Both the position numbers and the translations under genes were made by a program. Positions 26,891-35,354 of a stretch of 37,881 nt of DNA are shown here, in pieces. The stretch is from assembly GCA_015488755.1 (NCBI GenBank), contig WFNB01000057.1, positions 1-37,881 on the forward strand, given 5' to 3'. The notes beneath the pieces are model-generated. The model searched no databases. It saw only the letters and a list, made by a program, of their open reading frames with translations, and was not told the origin of the DNA. How positions within the stretch are numbered: the first letter of the stretch is position 1; every line of letters begins with the position of its first letter. Origin of the DNA: Gammaproteobacteria bacterium (lineage in GTDB: Bacteria; Pseudomonadota; Gammaproteobacteria; GRL18).

Positions 26891-29359
26891 ATGTTGATAA
26901 AAAAAAACCACAACACTGTTTTACTCAGTTATTTCATCTTAGCCATAGTATTAATAGCATATTTATTAAGCTCATTAACGATACGCTCCGATATGAGCTT
27001 TTTTACGTCCAATAGTGCTAATAATGACAGCAAAATTATTCAGCAATATTTACTTGATGGAGATGCGAATCGCCTGCTTTTTATTGTTTTAGATAGCCCG
27101 AAGGTCTCTAGTAAAAAATCACAAGATAATGAACAAACTATTAAAAAATTAATACATTTTAGTCACCAATTAAAACAGGAGATTATAAAAAATGATCAAT
27201 TTACTCTTATAGAAAACACGCAACAAAACATTGAGCAGATAATGGCCGAACCACTTTATCAATACCGCTATATAATCAACTCAGAGTCAGATAACAAAAA
27301 ACGCTTTAGTATTGCTTCATTAAAACAACACTTTAATAACTTACAACAACGTTTACAGATGGTAACTTCGATTGATGAGCAAGCAATTATTGCACAATCA
27401 CCATTGAATGTATGGTTTCGCTATTTACAGTCCATTAATAAGACCCAATTAAAGCAAAAAGACGGTGTCTGGTTTACAGAACAAGCACAGGCTATTCTTT
27501 TATTAAAAACAAAGGCATCGGGTTTTGATCTCAAGCAACAGGCCAAAAATAGACAGTTTTTAGAACAACGGATCACAGCAATACTCTCTGATGGAGTCAC
27601 CTATAGCCTCAGTGGTGCGGCTATTATTGCCCTTGAAAATAGCAAAAAAATTGCTTTTCAAATACAGATTATTTCCACTCTAGCATCGGTTATTCTTATG
27701 CTTTTCCTCTTTTTAGTCTTTCGTTCAATAAAGCAAGTTTTATTAATTTCTTTACCTTTGTTTTTTGCAGTCTTAGCAGGGACAAGTATGGTTAATTGGA
27801 TTTATGGCTATATTCATGGCATCAGCTTGGCTTTTGGTATTACCATTATCGGCATTGCCGTAGATTACCCTATTCATTATTTTTCACATCTCATGGGACT
27901 ACAGAAAACAGGGCTGCAGAACAAGTCACACTATGTAAATAATAAAACCTCTCTATTAGCAATCTGGCCAAAATTACTTCTGGGTCTTATTACGACATTG
28001 ATTGGTTTCTCTGCCATTACTTTTTCTGACTTTTCAGGACTGAATCAATTAGGTATTTTTGCCATGACCGGTTTAATCGTAGCCATGCTAAGCACCCGTT
28101 ACTTACTCCCTCTGTTTCATTATAATAGTATTAAATTAACCCATTCAAAAGTCATTCTGTATTCTACACAAGTGTTACTATTTAAAAATCGGTGTTACTT
28201 TCGTAGTATCAGTCTAGCCCTTATACTCTTATCAATAGTATATATCACCACTCATAACAACTTATGGGAGAATGACTTAGCTCATTTAAGCCCCATTAGT
28301 GATGCAGTAAAAAGCAATGATTTTAAATTACGCAAATCATTAAACTTACCCGAATTGCGTTATGTGTTATTGGTTTCAGCAAATAATGAACAAGCAGTGC
28401 TGCAAAAAATAGAAAGCCTAAGCCCTTTTTTGGAGCAACTGATTCATTCAAAAGCTATTACTTACTATGATTCAGCAGCACGTTATATCCCAAGTATTGA
28501 TACTCAAAAGCAACGTCAAGAGGCATTGCCGACACAGACACAACTCTATAAAAATTTACACCAAGCACTTAAGGATACCCCCTTTGATATTCAAGCCTTT
28601 GATCCCTTTATCAAGGCCGTTACTGAAAATAAAAACAATCCCCCTCTCACACCAAATGATTTGAGTCAGTCACTATTTGCGACCAAGATAAAATCACTGC
28701 TTTTTCTTGATAAAAATAATAATAACCAAGACGCTAATAAGCAGAAGCATCCTAATTGGATTGGGGTGATTATTTTAAGTGGCGTCAATGGCTCACAATT
28801 ATCCAAAGAATTTAAGCAGTATAAAAAAACAAGTAAGACAAACAAAAAAGATACAGCAAAGATTCAACTTATTGATATTAAAGAACAAACAAATAAGCTG
28901 GTAAAAAATTATCGTATTGATGCCTTATATTGGTTTCTATGGGGCAGTTTTTTTATTATTCTCTCTCTTGTTATTTATATTAAAAAAATAACACAATTGC
29001 CCGCATTGCTACTACCTTTTTCTGGAGCAATCATTCTCAGCGTCTCATTACTCTTATTGTTGGGTTATAGCCTGTCTATTTTTCATTTGGTTACACTACT
29101 CTTGGTTGTTGGACTAGGCATTGATTATAGTATTTTTATCTCTCAAATCGATGCAAACAATCAGGTGGATAATCAACAAAAGACCATTAACCTTTTTTCT
29201 GTATTGATTTGTGCCATATCAAGCATTATTATGTTTTTCTCACTATCACTCTCATCAATTCCTGTACTTAAGGCAATTGGTTTAACGGCTTCATTAGGCA
29301 CAGCATTGGCTTTTATACTGAGCCTTATTTTTAGTCGTCCGTGTAAGGCTATTGAATAA
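26891..29359 (+). CDS. apeM: MMPL/RND-superfamily exporter (ApeM-like)
   Basis: An 822-residue inner-membrane exporter of the MMPL branch of RND proteins (COG4258 in aryl-polyene clusters). It has two repeats of one helix, a large periplasmic domain and a five-helix bundle. GIAVDYPIHYFSH in the first bundle and GLGIDYSIFISQI in the second carry the conserved proton-relay acidic residues. It is expected to move the finished polyene lipid out of the inner membrane, handing it to the LolA-like protein encoded 1 nt upstream. The ketosynthase gene follows after 3 nt. Confidence 0.92.
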   Translation: MLIKKNHNTVLLSYFILAIVLIAYLLSSLTIRSDMSFFTSNSANNDSKIIQQYLLDGDANRLLFIVLDSPKVSSKKSQDNEQTIKKLIHFSHQLKQEIIKNDQFTLIENTQQNIEQIMAEPLYQYRYIINSESDNKKRFSIASLKQHFNNLQQRLQMVTSIDEQAIIAQSPLNVWFRYLQSINKTQLKQKDGVWFTEQAQAILLLKTKASGFDLKQQAKNRQFLEQRITAILSDGVTYSLSGAAIIALENSKKIAFQIQIISTLASVILMLFLFLVFRSIKQVLLISLPLFFAVLAGTSMVNWIYGYIHGISLAFGITIIGIAVDYPIHYFSHLMGLQKTGLQNKSHYVNNKTSLLAIWPKLLLGLITTLIGFSAITFSDFSGLNQLGIFAMTGLIVAMLSTRYLLPLFHYNSIKLTHSKVILYSTQVLLFKNRCYFRSISLALILLSIVYITTHNNLWENDLAHLSPISDAVKSNDFKLRKSLNLPELRYVLLVSANNEQAVLQKIESLSPFLEQLIHSKAITYYDSAARYIPSIDTQKQRQEALPTQTQLYKNLHQALKDTPFDIQAFDPFIKAVTENKNNPPLTPNDLSQSLFATKIKSLLFLDKNNNNQDANKQKHPNWIGVIILSGVNGSQLSKEFKQYKKTSKTNKKDTAKIQLIDIKEQTNKLVKNYRIDALYWFLWGSFFIILSLVIYIKKITQLPALLLPFSGAIILSVSLLLLLGYSLSIFHLVTLLLVVGLGIDYSIFISQIDANNQVDNQQKTINLFSVLICAISSIIMFFSLSLSSIPVLKAIGLTASLGTALAFILSLIFSRPCKAIE

Positions 29360-29362
29360 ATT

Positions 29363-30661
29363 ATGCAAGCATTAGTATTATCTTCTTTTACGCTGACCAC
29401 CGCTGCTGGATGTGGCAATGCCGAAAACATTGCCTCACTGCGTCATAGAAAAACAGGCTTACGGCCTAATAATTTTCTTGATATTGAACTGGAAACATGG
29501 ATCGGCCGAGTTGCTGATGTGGAACAATGCAGCCTTCCTAATACCTTAAAGAACTATCAATGTCGTAATAATCAATTGGCTTATATGGCCTTACAAAATG
29601 ATAATTTTTCAATTCAAGTGGAGCAAGCAAAAAAGAAATATAATCCCTCACGGATTGGGGTTTTTATGGGCACATCAACGTCTGGAATTTTATCCACAGA
29701 GTTAGCCTATCAAAAAATTAACACCACGATAGAAAATAACGTTAACTTTCAAAAATCTGTTTTTTTTAAGGAACAGCACAATAGCTTTGCTCTGGCTGAT
29801 TTTGTCCAACAATATTTTCAGCTCACAGGACCTGCTCAGGTTATTTCAACCGCCTGTTCTTCCAGTGCAAAAGTATTTGCCAGCGCTAGCCAGTATATTA
29901 AATTGGGTCTATGTGATGCTGCGATTGTCGGCGGGGTTGATAGTCTCTGCTTAACAACATTATATGGTTTTAATTCCTTAGAATTAGTCGCAAAAGACAT
30001 CTGCCGCCCAGCCGATCAAAACCGTCAAGGACTCTCAATTGGTGAAGCCGCGGCCTTTGTACTATTAGAAAAACCACCAGCAGAGACATCGAGCAATTCC
30101 GAACGGACTATCTACTTACGTGGCTATGGTGAAAGTTCGGATGCTTACCATATGTCAACCCCTCATCCAGAAGGTTTGGGTGCCATAAAAGCCATGCAAT
30201 GCGCATTATCTCAGGCACAGCTTAAGTCTGAGCAGGTAGACTATATTAACTTACATGGCACAGCAACAGCCATCAATGATCAAGTAGAAGATATTGCTAT
30301 ACAGAAGGTATTCCCCCAACACACACCATGCAGTTCAACAAAGGGTTGGACTGGGCATACATTAGGCGCTGCCGGTGCGGTGGAGGCGATTTATAGTGCT
30401 TTTTGCATTCAAAATACGATCTATCCACCTAGTTTAAATACCCAACACATAGACCGTCAATTTTCAAGCCATATTATACTTGCTGACGAGCAGACATCCA
30501 TATTAAGCAATCAAGGCAGCCATAATAGTAATACCAAAACCAGCACCAAAGAACTTCATACCATTGCCAGTAATTCTTTTGGCTTTGGTGGCAATAATTG
30601 TTGTTTAATCTTTTCTGATAGTTTAGATAATAGCAAACAGCACTCTGGTGATAGAACATGA
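29363..30661 (+). CDS. apeO: Beta-ketoacyl-ACP synthase, polyene ketosynthase (ApeO-like)
   Basis: A 432-residue FabF-type condensing enzyme with an intact Cys-His-His triad: C165 in STACSSSAK, H298 in NLHGTATAIND and H332 in GWTGHTLGAAGA, plus the supporting K327. It performs the repeated two-carbon extensions. The downstream gene, overlapping by ATGA, encodes a catalytically empty partner, as in the ApeO:ApeC heterodimer of characterised aryl-polyene systems. A Ser/Asn-rich insertion near residues 385-405 lies just before the C-terminal NSFGFGGNN motif. It is the only active ketosynthase in the cluster; the additional ApeR-type enzyme of fuller clusters is absent here. Confidence 0.93.
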   Translation: MQALVLSSFTLTTAAGCGNAENIASLRHRKTGLRPNNFLDIELETWIGRVADVEQCSLPNTLKNYQCRNNQLAYMALQNDNFSIQVEQAKKKYNPSRIGVFMGTSTSGILSTELAYQKINTTIENNVNFQKSVFFKEQHNSFALADFVQQYFQLTGPAQVISTACSSSAKVFASASQYIKLGLCDAAIVGGVDSLCLTTLYGFNSLELVAKDICRPADQNRQGLSIGEAAAFVLLEKPPAETSSNSERTIYLRGYGESSDAYHMSTPHPEGLGAIKAMQCALSQAQLKSEQVDYINLHGTATAINDQVEDIAIQKVFPQHTPCSSTKGWTGHTLGAAGAVEAIYSAFCIQNTIYPPSLNTQHIDRQFSSHIILADEQTSILSNQGSHNSNTKTSTKELHTIASNSFGFGGNNCCLIFSDSLDNSKQHSGDRT

Positions 30662-31476
30662 TACATTTATCTATTAATGCCATTGCAATGGTGGCACCTG
30701 GTATGCCAAACTGGGCTCAGGCACAACAAATGTTAAGTGGCAAACAAAGTTATCATCATGCCCCTACCACTAAGAAATTAACCACCTTCTTGCCTGCCAA
30801 TGAAGCCAGACGTTGTTCTCGCACTATTTCTCTAGCCTTAAGTAGCATTACGCAGCTATTAGAAAACAGCAATGTTAATGAACAGGAAATACGCTATATT
30901 TTCTCCTCTTGCAATGGTGATTTAAGTATTTTTCATCATATTAGCACTGCCCTATCACAGACTGGACGACCTGTATCACCAACAAAATTTCATAATAGTG
31001 TACACAATGCACCAGCTGGATACTGCGCCATTGCCCTAGGAGCACAAACACCCAGTACAAGCATTACGGCTTATCAGGACAGCGTAGCAAATGCATTATT
31101 AGAAGCTGCCGTACAAGTCGCTAGTCAAAAACAAGCTTGCTTGCTGACAGGATATGATGAAATACCTCCAGAACCACTATTGTCTTTGTTTCCCATCGCT
31201 GATGATTTTGCTTATTCTTTACTTATCTCACCCGCTCATAAAGCTCACGTTCAAGAGCCAGCATTATGTCGTTTAAGCATCGCTATTACACAGGGTCAGA
31301 AAACAAGCACAATGGATAAGCAAGCATTTGAAAAATTGAGAACAGCAAACCCTCAAGCAAAAATATTACCCCTATTAGAGGCCATTGCCAAGCAAGAGGA
31401 AAAAACCATTATCCTTAACGATAATCAACAGCAAATCGCCATCCATGTTAGTGAATTTTTAGGAAAAAATCCTTGA
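30658..31476 (+). CDS. apeC: Ketosynthase-like chain-length factor (ApeC-like)
   Basis: A 272-residue protein matching the N-terminal thiolase-fold half of a ketosynthase. The region that would hold the active Cys reads FHNSVHNAPAGYCAIALG, without the catalytic nucleophile motif; it ends before the His-containing half. This matches ApeC, the chain-length-factor-like subunit that pairs with the active ketosynthase, so it is not a broken pseudogene. Its start overlaps the ketosynthase stop (ATGA), giving 1:1 coupled translation suited to a heterodimer. It ends overlapping the next TTG start. Confidence 0.88.
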   Translation: MIHLSINAIAMVAPGMPNWAQAQQMLSGKQSYHHAPTTKKLTTFLPANEARRCSRTISLALSSITQLLENSNVNEQEIRYIFSSCNGDLSIFHHISTALSQTGRPVSPTKFHNSVHNAPAGYCAIALGAQTPSTSITAYQDSVANALLEAAVQVASQKQACLLTGYDEIPPEPLLSLFPIADDFAYSLLISPAHKAHVQEPALCRLSIAITQGQKTSTMDKQAFEKLRTANPQAKILPLLEAIAKQEEKTIILNDNQQQIAIHVSEFLGKNP

Positions 31477-31952
31477 ATAAAAGTGATATTTGTCAATTAC
31501 TCCCCCATTCTGGCAGTATGTGCCTAATTGATCAGATTATTTCATGGGATGATAATGAGCTCATTGCCCATAGCCGGTCACATCATGATAATAACAATCC
31601 ACTAAGGAATAACCTACTAAGCAATAGTCACTCTCTGAGCAGTATCATCGGTATTGAATATGCAGCTCAAACAATGGCCCTACACGCTGGCCTATTGGCA
31701 GAAAAAGAAAATCAAGGTCGCCCGAATAAAAATAACCTAGGAGGCTATCTGGCAACAACAAGAAAGGTAGTAATAGGTAGCAACAGCCTTTGCCCACCTG
31801 ACACAGAACCATTCGCACCTTTGGTGATTCAAGTGTCTGTGTTAATGCGTGATACTCAGGGCTATACATACCAATTTAATATCCACAGCCAACATGTTAA
31901 TATTATCTCTGGTCAGCTCACCATTTTTTTAGTTCCAAGTTCTGAGTCTTAG
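31473..31952 (+). CDS. apeP: Hotdog-fold 3-hydroxyacyl-ACP dehydratase (ApeP-like)
   Basis: A 159-residue FabZ/ApeP-type hotdog protein beginning ICQLLPHSGSMCLIDQI (His 12 in the LLPH-x-x-x-M pattern), with GIEYAAQTMALHAGL as the central helix and GGYLATTRKV afterwards. It likely forms the dehydratase with the short ApeI-like protein encoded at 25031. The start is TTG, overlapping the preceding TGA stop as TTGA, with AGGA 8 nt upstream. A low-complexity Asn/Ser-rich stretch near residues 37-50 is extra relative to the family core. Confidence 0.88.
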   Translation: MNKSDICQLLPHSGSMCLIDQIISWDDNELIAHSRSHHDNNNPLRNNLLSNSHSLSSIIGIEYAAQTMALHAGLLAEKENQGRPNKNNLGGYLATTRKVVIGSNSLCPPDTEPFAPLVIQVSVLMRDTQGYTYQFNIHSQHVNIISGQLTIFLVPSSES

Positions 31953-31997
31953 TCTTAATCCTTTTAAATCTAGAAAAATGCCAAAAGAATCCAAAAC

Positions 31998-33077
31998 ATG
32001 AAAAATGATTTTTTTAATCACGATGACATCAGCGCCTACGATGCTCAATATGAAGCACAAAAAATAGCCTTTGCACCCATTATCTTTCAAGTTGCTCGTG
32101 TTATGCGGGATAAGGGCTTATTAGAGCTATTACACACCAATAGGAAAACGGGTTTAACGTTAGAACAAATTAATCAGGCCAGTCAAGTAAACTCTTATGG
32201 TATCAGTTTATTATTGGAGAGTAGTCTCAGTGCTAATATTGTTAAATGCATTGATGATCATTACTTTTTAAGCAAAATTGGCTTTTATCTACTTAAAGAT
32301 ACCATGACTCAGATTAATATGAATTATAATCATTATGTCAATTATCAGGCTTTATTCCATCTTGAAGAAAGTATCGAACAGAAAAAACCCATTGGTTTGA
32401 AAAATTTTGGTTCTTGGCAAACAATTTATCCCGCATTAACCTCGTTACCTAAAAAAGTCAGAGACAGTTGGTTTAAGTTTGATCATTACTATTCAGATTC
32501 TGCCTTTGCTGATGTCTCAAATCTATTAGCAACAACACAGATTAAAACAATCCTTGATGTCGGGGGTAATACAGGCAAGTTTTCTCTTTTTATTGCGCAA
32601 AATAACCCGTCCATTCAGTTAACCTTGGTCGATTTGGCTGAACAAATCCATGTTGCTCAAGAAAATATCGCTGAGCACCACTTAGAGCAAAGAATAACTA
32701 CTTATATTGCCGATGTATTAGCCACCGATCAAACGCTGCCTAAAGACTATGATATGATTTGGATGAGCCAATTTTTAGACTGTTTTAGTAAAAAAGATAT
32801 TATTAGTCTATTAAAAAAAGTCACTCAGTCTATGACAAATAACACCGAACTTTGGATAATGGAACCCTTATGGGATAGACAAAAGCATGAAACCTCTGCT
32901 TTTTGCATTATCAATACTTCACCCTATTTTACCACAATGGCCAATGGCAAAAGCAAAATGTATCGCTCCGATGATCTCCTTAATTGCATTACTCAGGCAG
33001 GTTTAAAAGACATTGAAATCATTGATAATCTTGGACTTTGCCAGTCTATTATTCGTTGTAAATTAGCTCTTGAATAA
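31998..33077 (+). CDS. SAM-dependent O-methyltransferase, family 2 type
   Basis: A 359-residue methyltransferase. A winged-helix dimerisation-like N-terminus (~1-110) is followed by a Rossmann domain with SAM motif DVGGNTGKFS (187-196), acidic motif LVDLAEQ and post-motif MIWMSQFLDCF. The layout resembles plant/bacterial small-molecule O-methyltransferases (CrtF/hydroxyneurosporene or acetylserotonin type). In this context it probably methylates the aryl head hydroxyl or another polyene group; substrate is inference. It starts 45 nt after the dehydratase gene and is followed by a repeat element, not directly by the next cluster gene. Confidence 0.87.
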   Translation: MKNDFFNHDDISAYDAQYEAQKIAFAPIIFQVARVMRDKGLLELLHTNRKTGLTLEQINQASQVNSYGISLLLESSLSANIVKCIDDHYFLSKIGFYLLKDTMTQINMNYNHYVNYQALFHLEESIEQKKPIGLKNFGSWQTIYPALTSLPKKVRDSWFKFDHYYSDSAFADVSNLLATTQIKTILDVGGNTGKFSLFIAQNNPSIQLTLVDLAEQIHVAQENIAEHHLEQRITTYIADVLATDQTLPKDYDMIWMSQFLDCFSKKDIISLLKKVTQSMTNNTELWIMEPLWDRQKHETSAFCIINTSPYFTTMANGKSKMYRSDDLLNCITQAGLKDIEIIDNLGLCQSIIRCKLALE

Positions 33078-33121
33078 CAAAAAATTGGTACCAATGATTT
33101 TAACGTACTTTTTATGTTATT

Positions 33122-33307
33122 TAACCTGAACTCTGGATAAGATAATCTTGAAATAAATTCAGAGTGTTGATTAGCCTGTGTTTGTGGAAGCAGTCTCTTT
33201 GGCATGGATGCCAAAGTGAAGCTTACAAGGATGCATTTACAGCGGCTTCTGTAACAAATACAGGCTAATCAATACGTTACTAGTTCAGTTATCCAGAACT
33301 CAGGTTA
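33122..33307. mobile_element. Palindromic MITE-like element, copy 3
   Basis: A 186-bp palindromic unit with 19-bp terminal inverted repeats: TAACCTGAACTCTGGATAA (33122-33140) and, inverted, TAACCTGAGTTCTGGATAA (33307-33289). Inside, TTAGCCTGT pairs with ACAGGCTAA and GAAGC with GCTTC, and the centre is the perfect hairpin TTTGGCATGGATGCCAAA (33198-33215). It shares the CATGGATG loop and AAGGATG-ATTTAC-GCG block with copies 1 and 2, but its stem bases differ in a compensated way. It fills most of the 297-nt gap between the methyltransferase and ketoreductase genes. Confidence 0.8.
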
Positions 33308-33374
33308 TTTAAAACCATTCATGCCAATTTTTTTGGCTGTGGGCACTTCTAATTAAACACACATAGACAATAAA

Positions 33375-34094
33375 ATGAAAACAGCATTAGTAACAGGTGG
33401 TAGTGGTGATATTGGTCAGGCAATCTGCCTTAGACTGGCCAAAGAAGGGCATCACGTCATTGTGCATAGCAATACCAATATAGAAAAAGCCAATAGCCTA
33501 GTGGCAACGATTATACAATCAGGTGGCTCTGCCCAAAGCATCTGCTTTGATATTACCAACCATCAGCAAAGCACACAACACATCAGCCAACTCTTAAATC
33601 AGAATCCAATCCAAATATTAGTACACAATGCCGGTATTCATGACGATGCTCCTATGGCTGGAATGAGTAAAGAGCAATGGTCACATGTCATTGATGTTAG
33701 CTTAAATGGCTTTTTTAATGTCACCCAACCACTCTTATTGGCCATGATGAAACCCCGTTGGGGACGTATTATTGCCATAGGCTCTATTGCCGGAGTGATG
33801 GGCAATCGGGGTCAGGCCAATTATGCAGCAGCTAAATCAGGCTTACATGGTGCGTGTAAATCACTATCACATGAGATAGCATCACGAGGAATTACAGTGA
33901 ATGTAATTGCCCCAGGTATTATTGATACCCAAATGACTCAGAATACATTCCCTAAAACTCTTATTGATAAATTAGTCCCCGCAAAACGAGCAGGCAAGGT
34001 AGATGAAGTGGCTGCATTGACCCATTTTTTATCCTCTGATGAGGCCGCTTATATTACCGGACAAGTCATATCCATCAATGGTGGAATGTCATGA
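33375..34094 (+). CDS. apeQ: 3-oxoacyl-ACP reductase (FabG/ApeQ-like)
   Basis: A 239-residue short-chain dehydrogenase/reductase reducing the beta-keto group in each extension cycle with NADPH. Motifs: TGGSGDIGQAI (7-17), NAG at 85-87, N111, S137 in GSIAG, and Y150-x3-K154 in YAAAKSG. This matches FabG-type enzymes, including ApeQ. The glycosyltransferase gene overlaps its stop by ATGA. Repeat copy 3 separates it from the upstream cluster genes, so it may depend on readthrough of that hairpin or on a promoter in the gap. Confidence 0.93.
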   Translation: MKTALVTGGSGDIGQAICLRLAKEGHHVIVHSNTNIEKANSLVATIIQSGGSAQSICFDITNHQQSTQHISQLLNQNPIQILVHNAGIHDDAPMAGMSKEQWSHVIDVSLNGFFNVTQPLLLAMMKPRWGRIIAIGSIAGVMGNRGQANYAAAKSGLHGACKSLSHEIASRGITVNVIAPGIIDTQMTQNTFPKTLIDKLVPAKRAGKVDEVAALTHFLSSDEAAYITGQVISINGGMS

Positions 34095-34876
34095 GTCTTA
34101 TTAAAAACAATGATCATAAAACACTAAAATGGGCAGTACTAATTCCTGCTTACAACGAAGAGCTGACAATAAAACCATTAATTGAAGAAATACTGACCCT
34201 GCAACCAAGCCAGTTAATCGTTGTTAATGATTGCTCATCGGATCATACCGCAGAATTAATAGACAAGTTACCTATTATTGCTTTGCATAATAGTAACAAT
34301 CTAGGCAAGGCCACAAGTTTATGGCGAGGTTTTGATAAAGCCATTGAACTCAATGTCGATGTTATTATTACTCTTGATGGCGATAGTCAACATGACCCCA
34401 AGGATATACCACGCTTACTAGAAAAATATAATAAGCATGAACAGATCATTATTGCTGCTCGAAAAAGAAACCCTGAGACTCAACCATTTGCCCGTTATTT
34501 TGCTAATAAATTTGCCAACTTCTGGGTTTCATGGGCTGCGGGTTATCGAATATCAGATAGCCAATCAGGGTTTAGACTCTATCCCGTTTCTTTATTAAAA
34601 AAGTTAAGCGCTCTAAAGCAAAGTACCTTACAGAGTAGGCAAGGCTTTGTCTTTGAAAGTGAAGTGTTGATTGAGGCCGCATGGCAAAATGTCAGCTCAA
34701 CATCCGTAGAAATTGATGCCATTTATCCCGAACAAAGAAGAGCCAGTCATTTTGAACCCTTTAAAGATATTAGCAATATCACCAAAATGGTAGCCTCAAG
34801 ACTGCTGAAAAAAAAGATGAATCTATCTGGCTTGTATGCCATTATTATTAACAAAAATAACCGGCATAAAGAGTGA
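34091..34876 (+). CDS. Family-2 glycosyltransferase, DPM1-like
   Basis: A 261-residue GT-A fold glycosyltransferase with LIPAYNEE at 18-25, VVNDCSSDHT, the metal-binding DGD (D96-D98) in TLDGDSQHDP, and a DSQSGFRLYP acceptor-side motif typical of dolichyl-phosphate-mannose-synthase-like enzymes. No C-terminal membrane helices are seen. It probably corresponds to the glycosyltransferase half of ApeJ, here encoded apart from the acyltransferase half. It likely adds a sugar to the polyene or its anchor. It overlaps the reductase stop by ATGA and is the last gene of the cluster. Confidence 0.9.
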   Translation: MSLIKNNDHKTLKWAVLIPAYNEELTIKPLIEEILTLQPSQLIVVNDCSSDHTAELIDKLPIIALHNSNNLGKATSLWRGFDKAIELNVDVIITLDGDSQHDPKDIPRLLEKYNKHEQIIIAARKRNPETQPFARYFANKFANFWVSWAAGYRISDSQSGFRLYPVSLLKKLSALKQSTLQSRQGFVFESEVLIEAAWQNVSSTSVEIDAIYPEQRRASHFEPFKDISNITKMVASRLLKKKMNLSGLYAIIINKNNRHKE

Positions 34877-34896
34877 ATAGCTTATTACAGGGCTTC

Positions 34897-34928
34897 TAAG
34901 GTGGACTCCAAATTAGAAATCCACCTTA
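34897..34928. terminator. Hairpin between convergent genes, possible bidirectional terminator
   Basis: TAAGGTGGA (34897-34905) and TCCACCTTA (34920-34928) make a 9-bp stem with a 14-nt loop just after the glycosyltransferase gene and before the convergent lipoprotein gene. No immediate T-run follows on the plus strand; a TTATTTTTTAAT run starts about 15 nt later. Confidence 0.4.
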
Positions 34929-34949
34929 TAGCAAAGCAGGAGTTATTTT

Positions 34950-35354
34950 TTAATAAACCTGTTGGCGAATGGCGTTACTTAGGTTTTGTATCCAACCATT
35001 ATAGTTAGAATGGATAACTTCTTGACCATCATAACTGGCACTACTTTTTTGATGATCTAAGTTAGTGCTATCTTTATAATGAATACTATAGGTTTTGGTA
35101 TTATAAGTAATATCGACCTTAGCCATATGGGTTCTCAAAAATAAAGTACCTTCAATTAAACCCGGTTTCTTTTCAGCCATTCTCCAGCCAAGTCCATTCC
35201 CTGCCCGTTTAATACCAGCAGTCACTTCATCCATAGTAATATTACTTTTAGCATTAAATGGATCATTATCAATATTTAAAATCGGTGTTGATTTACACGC
35301 CACTAAAACGAGTGATAGCATGATTAACAATAATACGTGTTTTATAATAGACAT
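34950..35354 (-). CDS. Small lipoprotein, unknown
   Basis: A 134-residue predicted lipoprotein: MSIIKHVLLLIMLSLVLVAC with the lipobox Cys at 20, then an acidic, mainly beta mature part. I chose the ATG at 35354 because it gives a normal lipoprotein signal and has AAGGGA upstream; the open frame extends 13 codons further. I do not recognise the family. It contains a repeated-looking pattern of short polar strands (KVDITYNTKTYSIHYKDS) ending with WIQNLSNAIRQQV. Likely an inner- or outer-membrane-anchored periplasmic protein. It is convergent with the polyene cluster, so it is not an obvious part of it. Confidence 0.75.
   Translation of the reverse strand: MSIIKHVLLLIMLSLVLVACKSTPILNIDNDPFNAKSNITMDEVTAGIKRAGNGLGWRMAEKKPGLIEGTLFLRTHMAKVDITYNTKTYSIHYKDSTNLDHQKSSASYDGQEVIHSNYNGWIQNLSNAIRQQVY

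Noticed and set aside
30658-31476. Ketosynthase-like gene without active-site Cys read as a pseudogene
   Set aside because: The frame is intact, coupled by ATGA to the active ketosynthase, and the length fits the chain-length-factor subunit of aryl-polyene systems.
22639-34876. Interpretation as a fatty-acid or dialkylresorcinol/flexirubin cluster
   Set aside because: No enoyl reductase, no DarA/DarB-type ketosynthase pair, and the LolA-like carrier, MMPL exporter and AMP ligase fit the aryl-polyene layout better.
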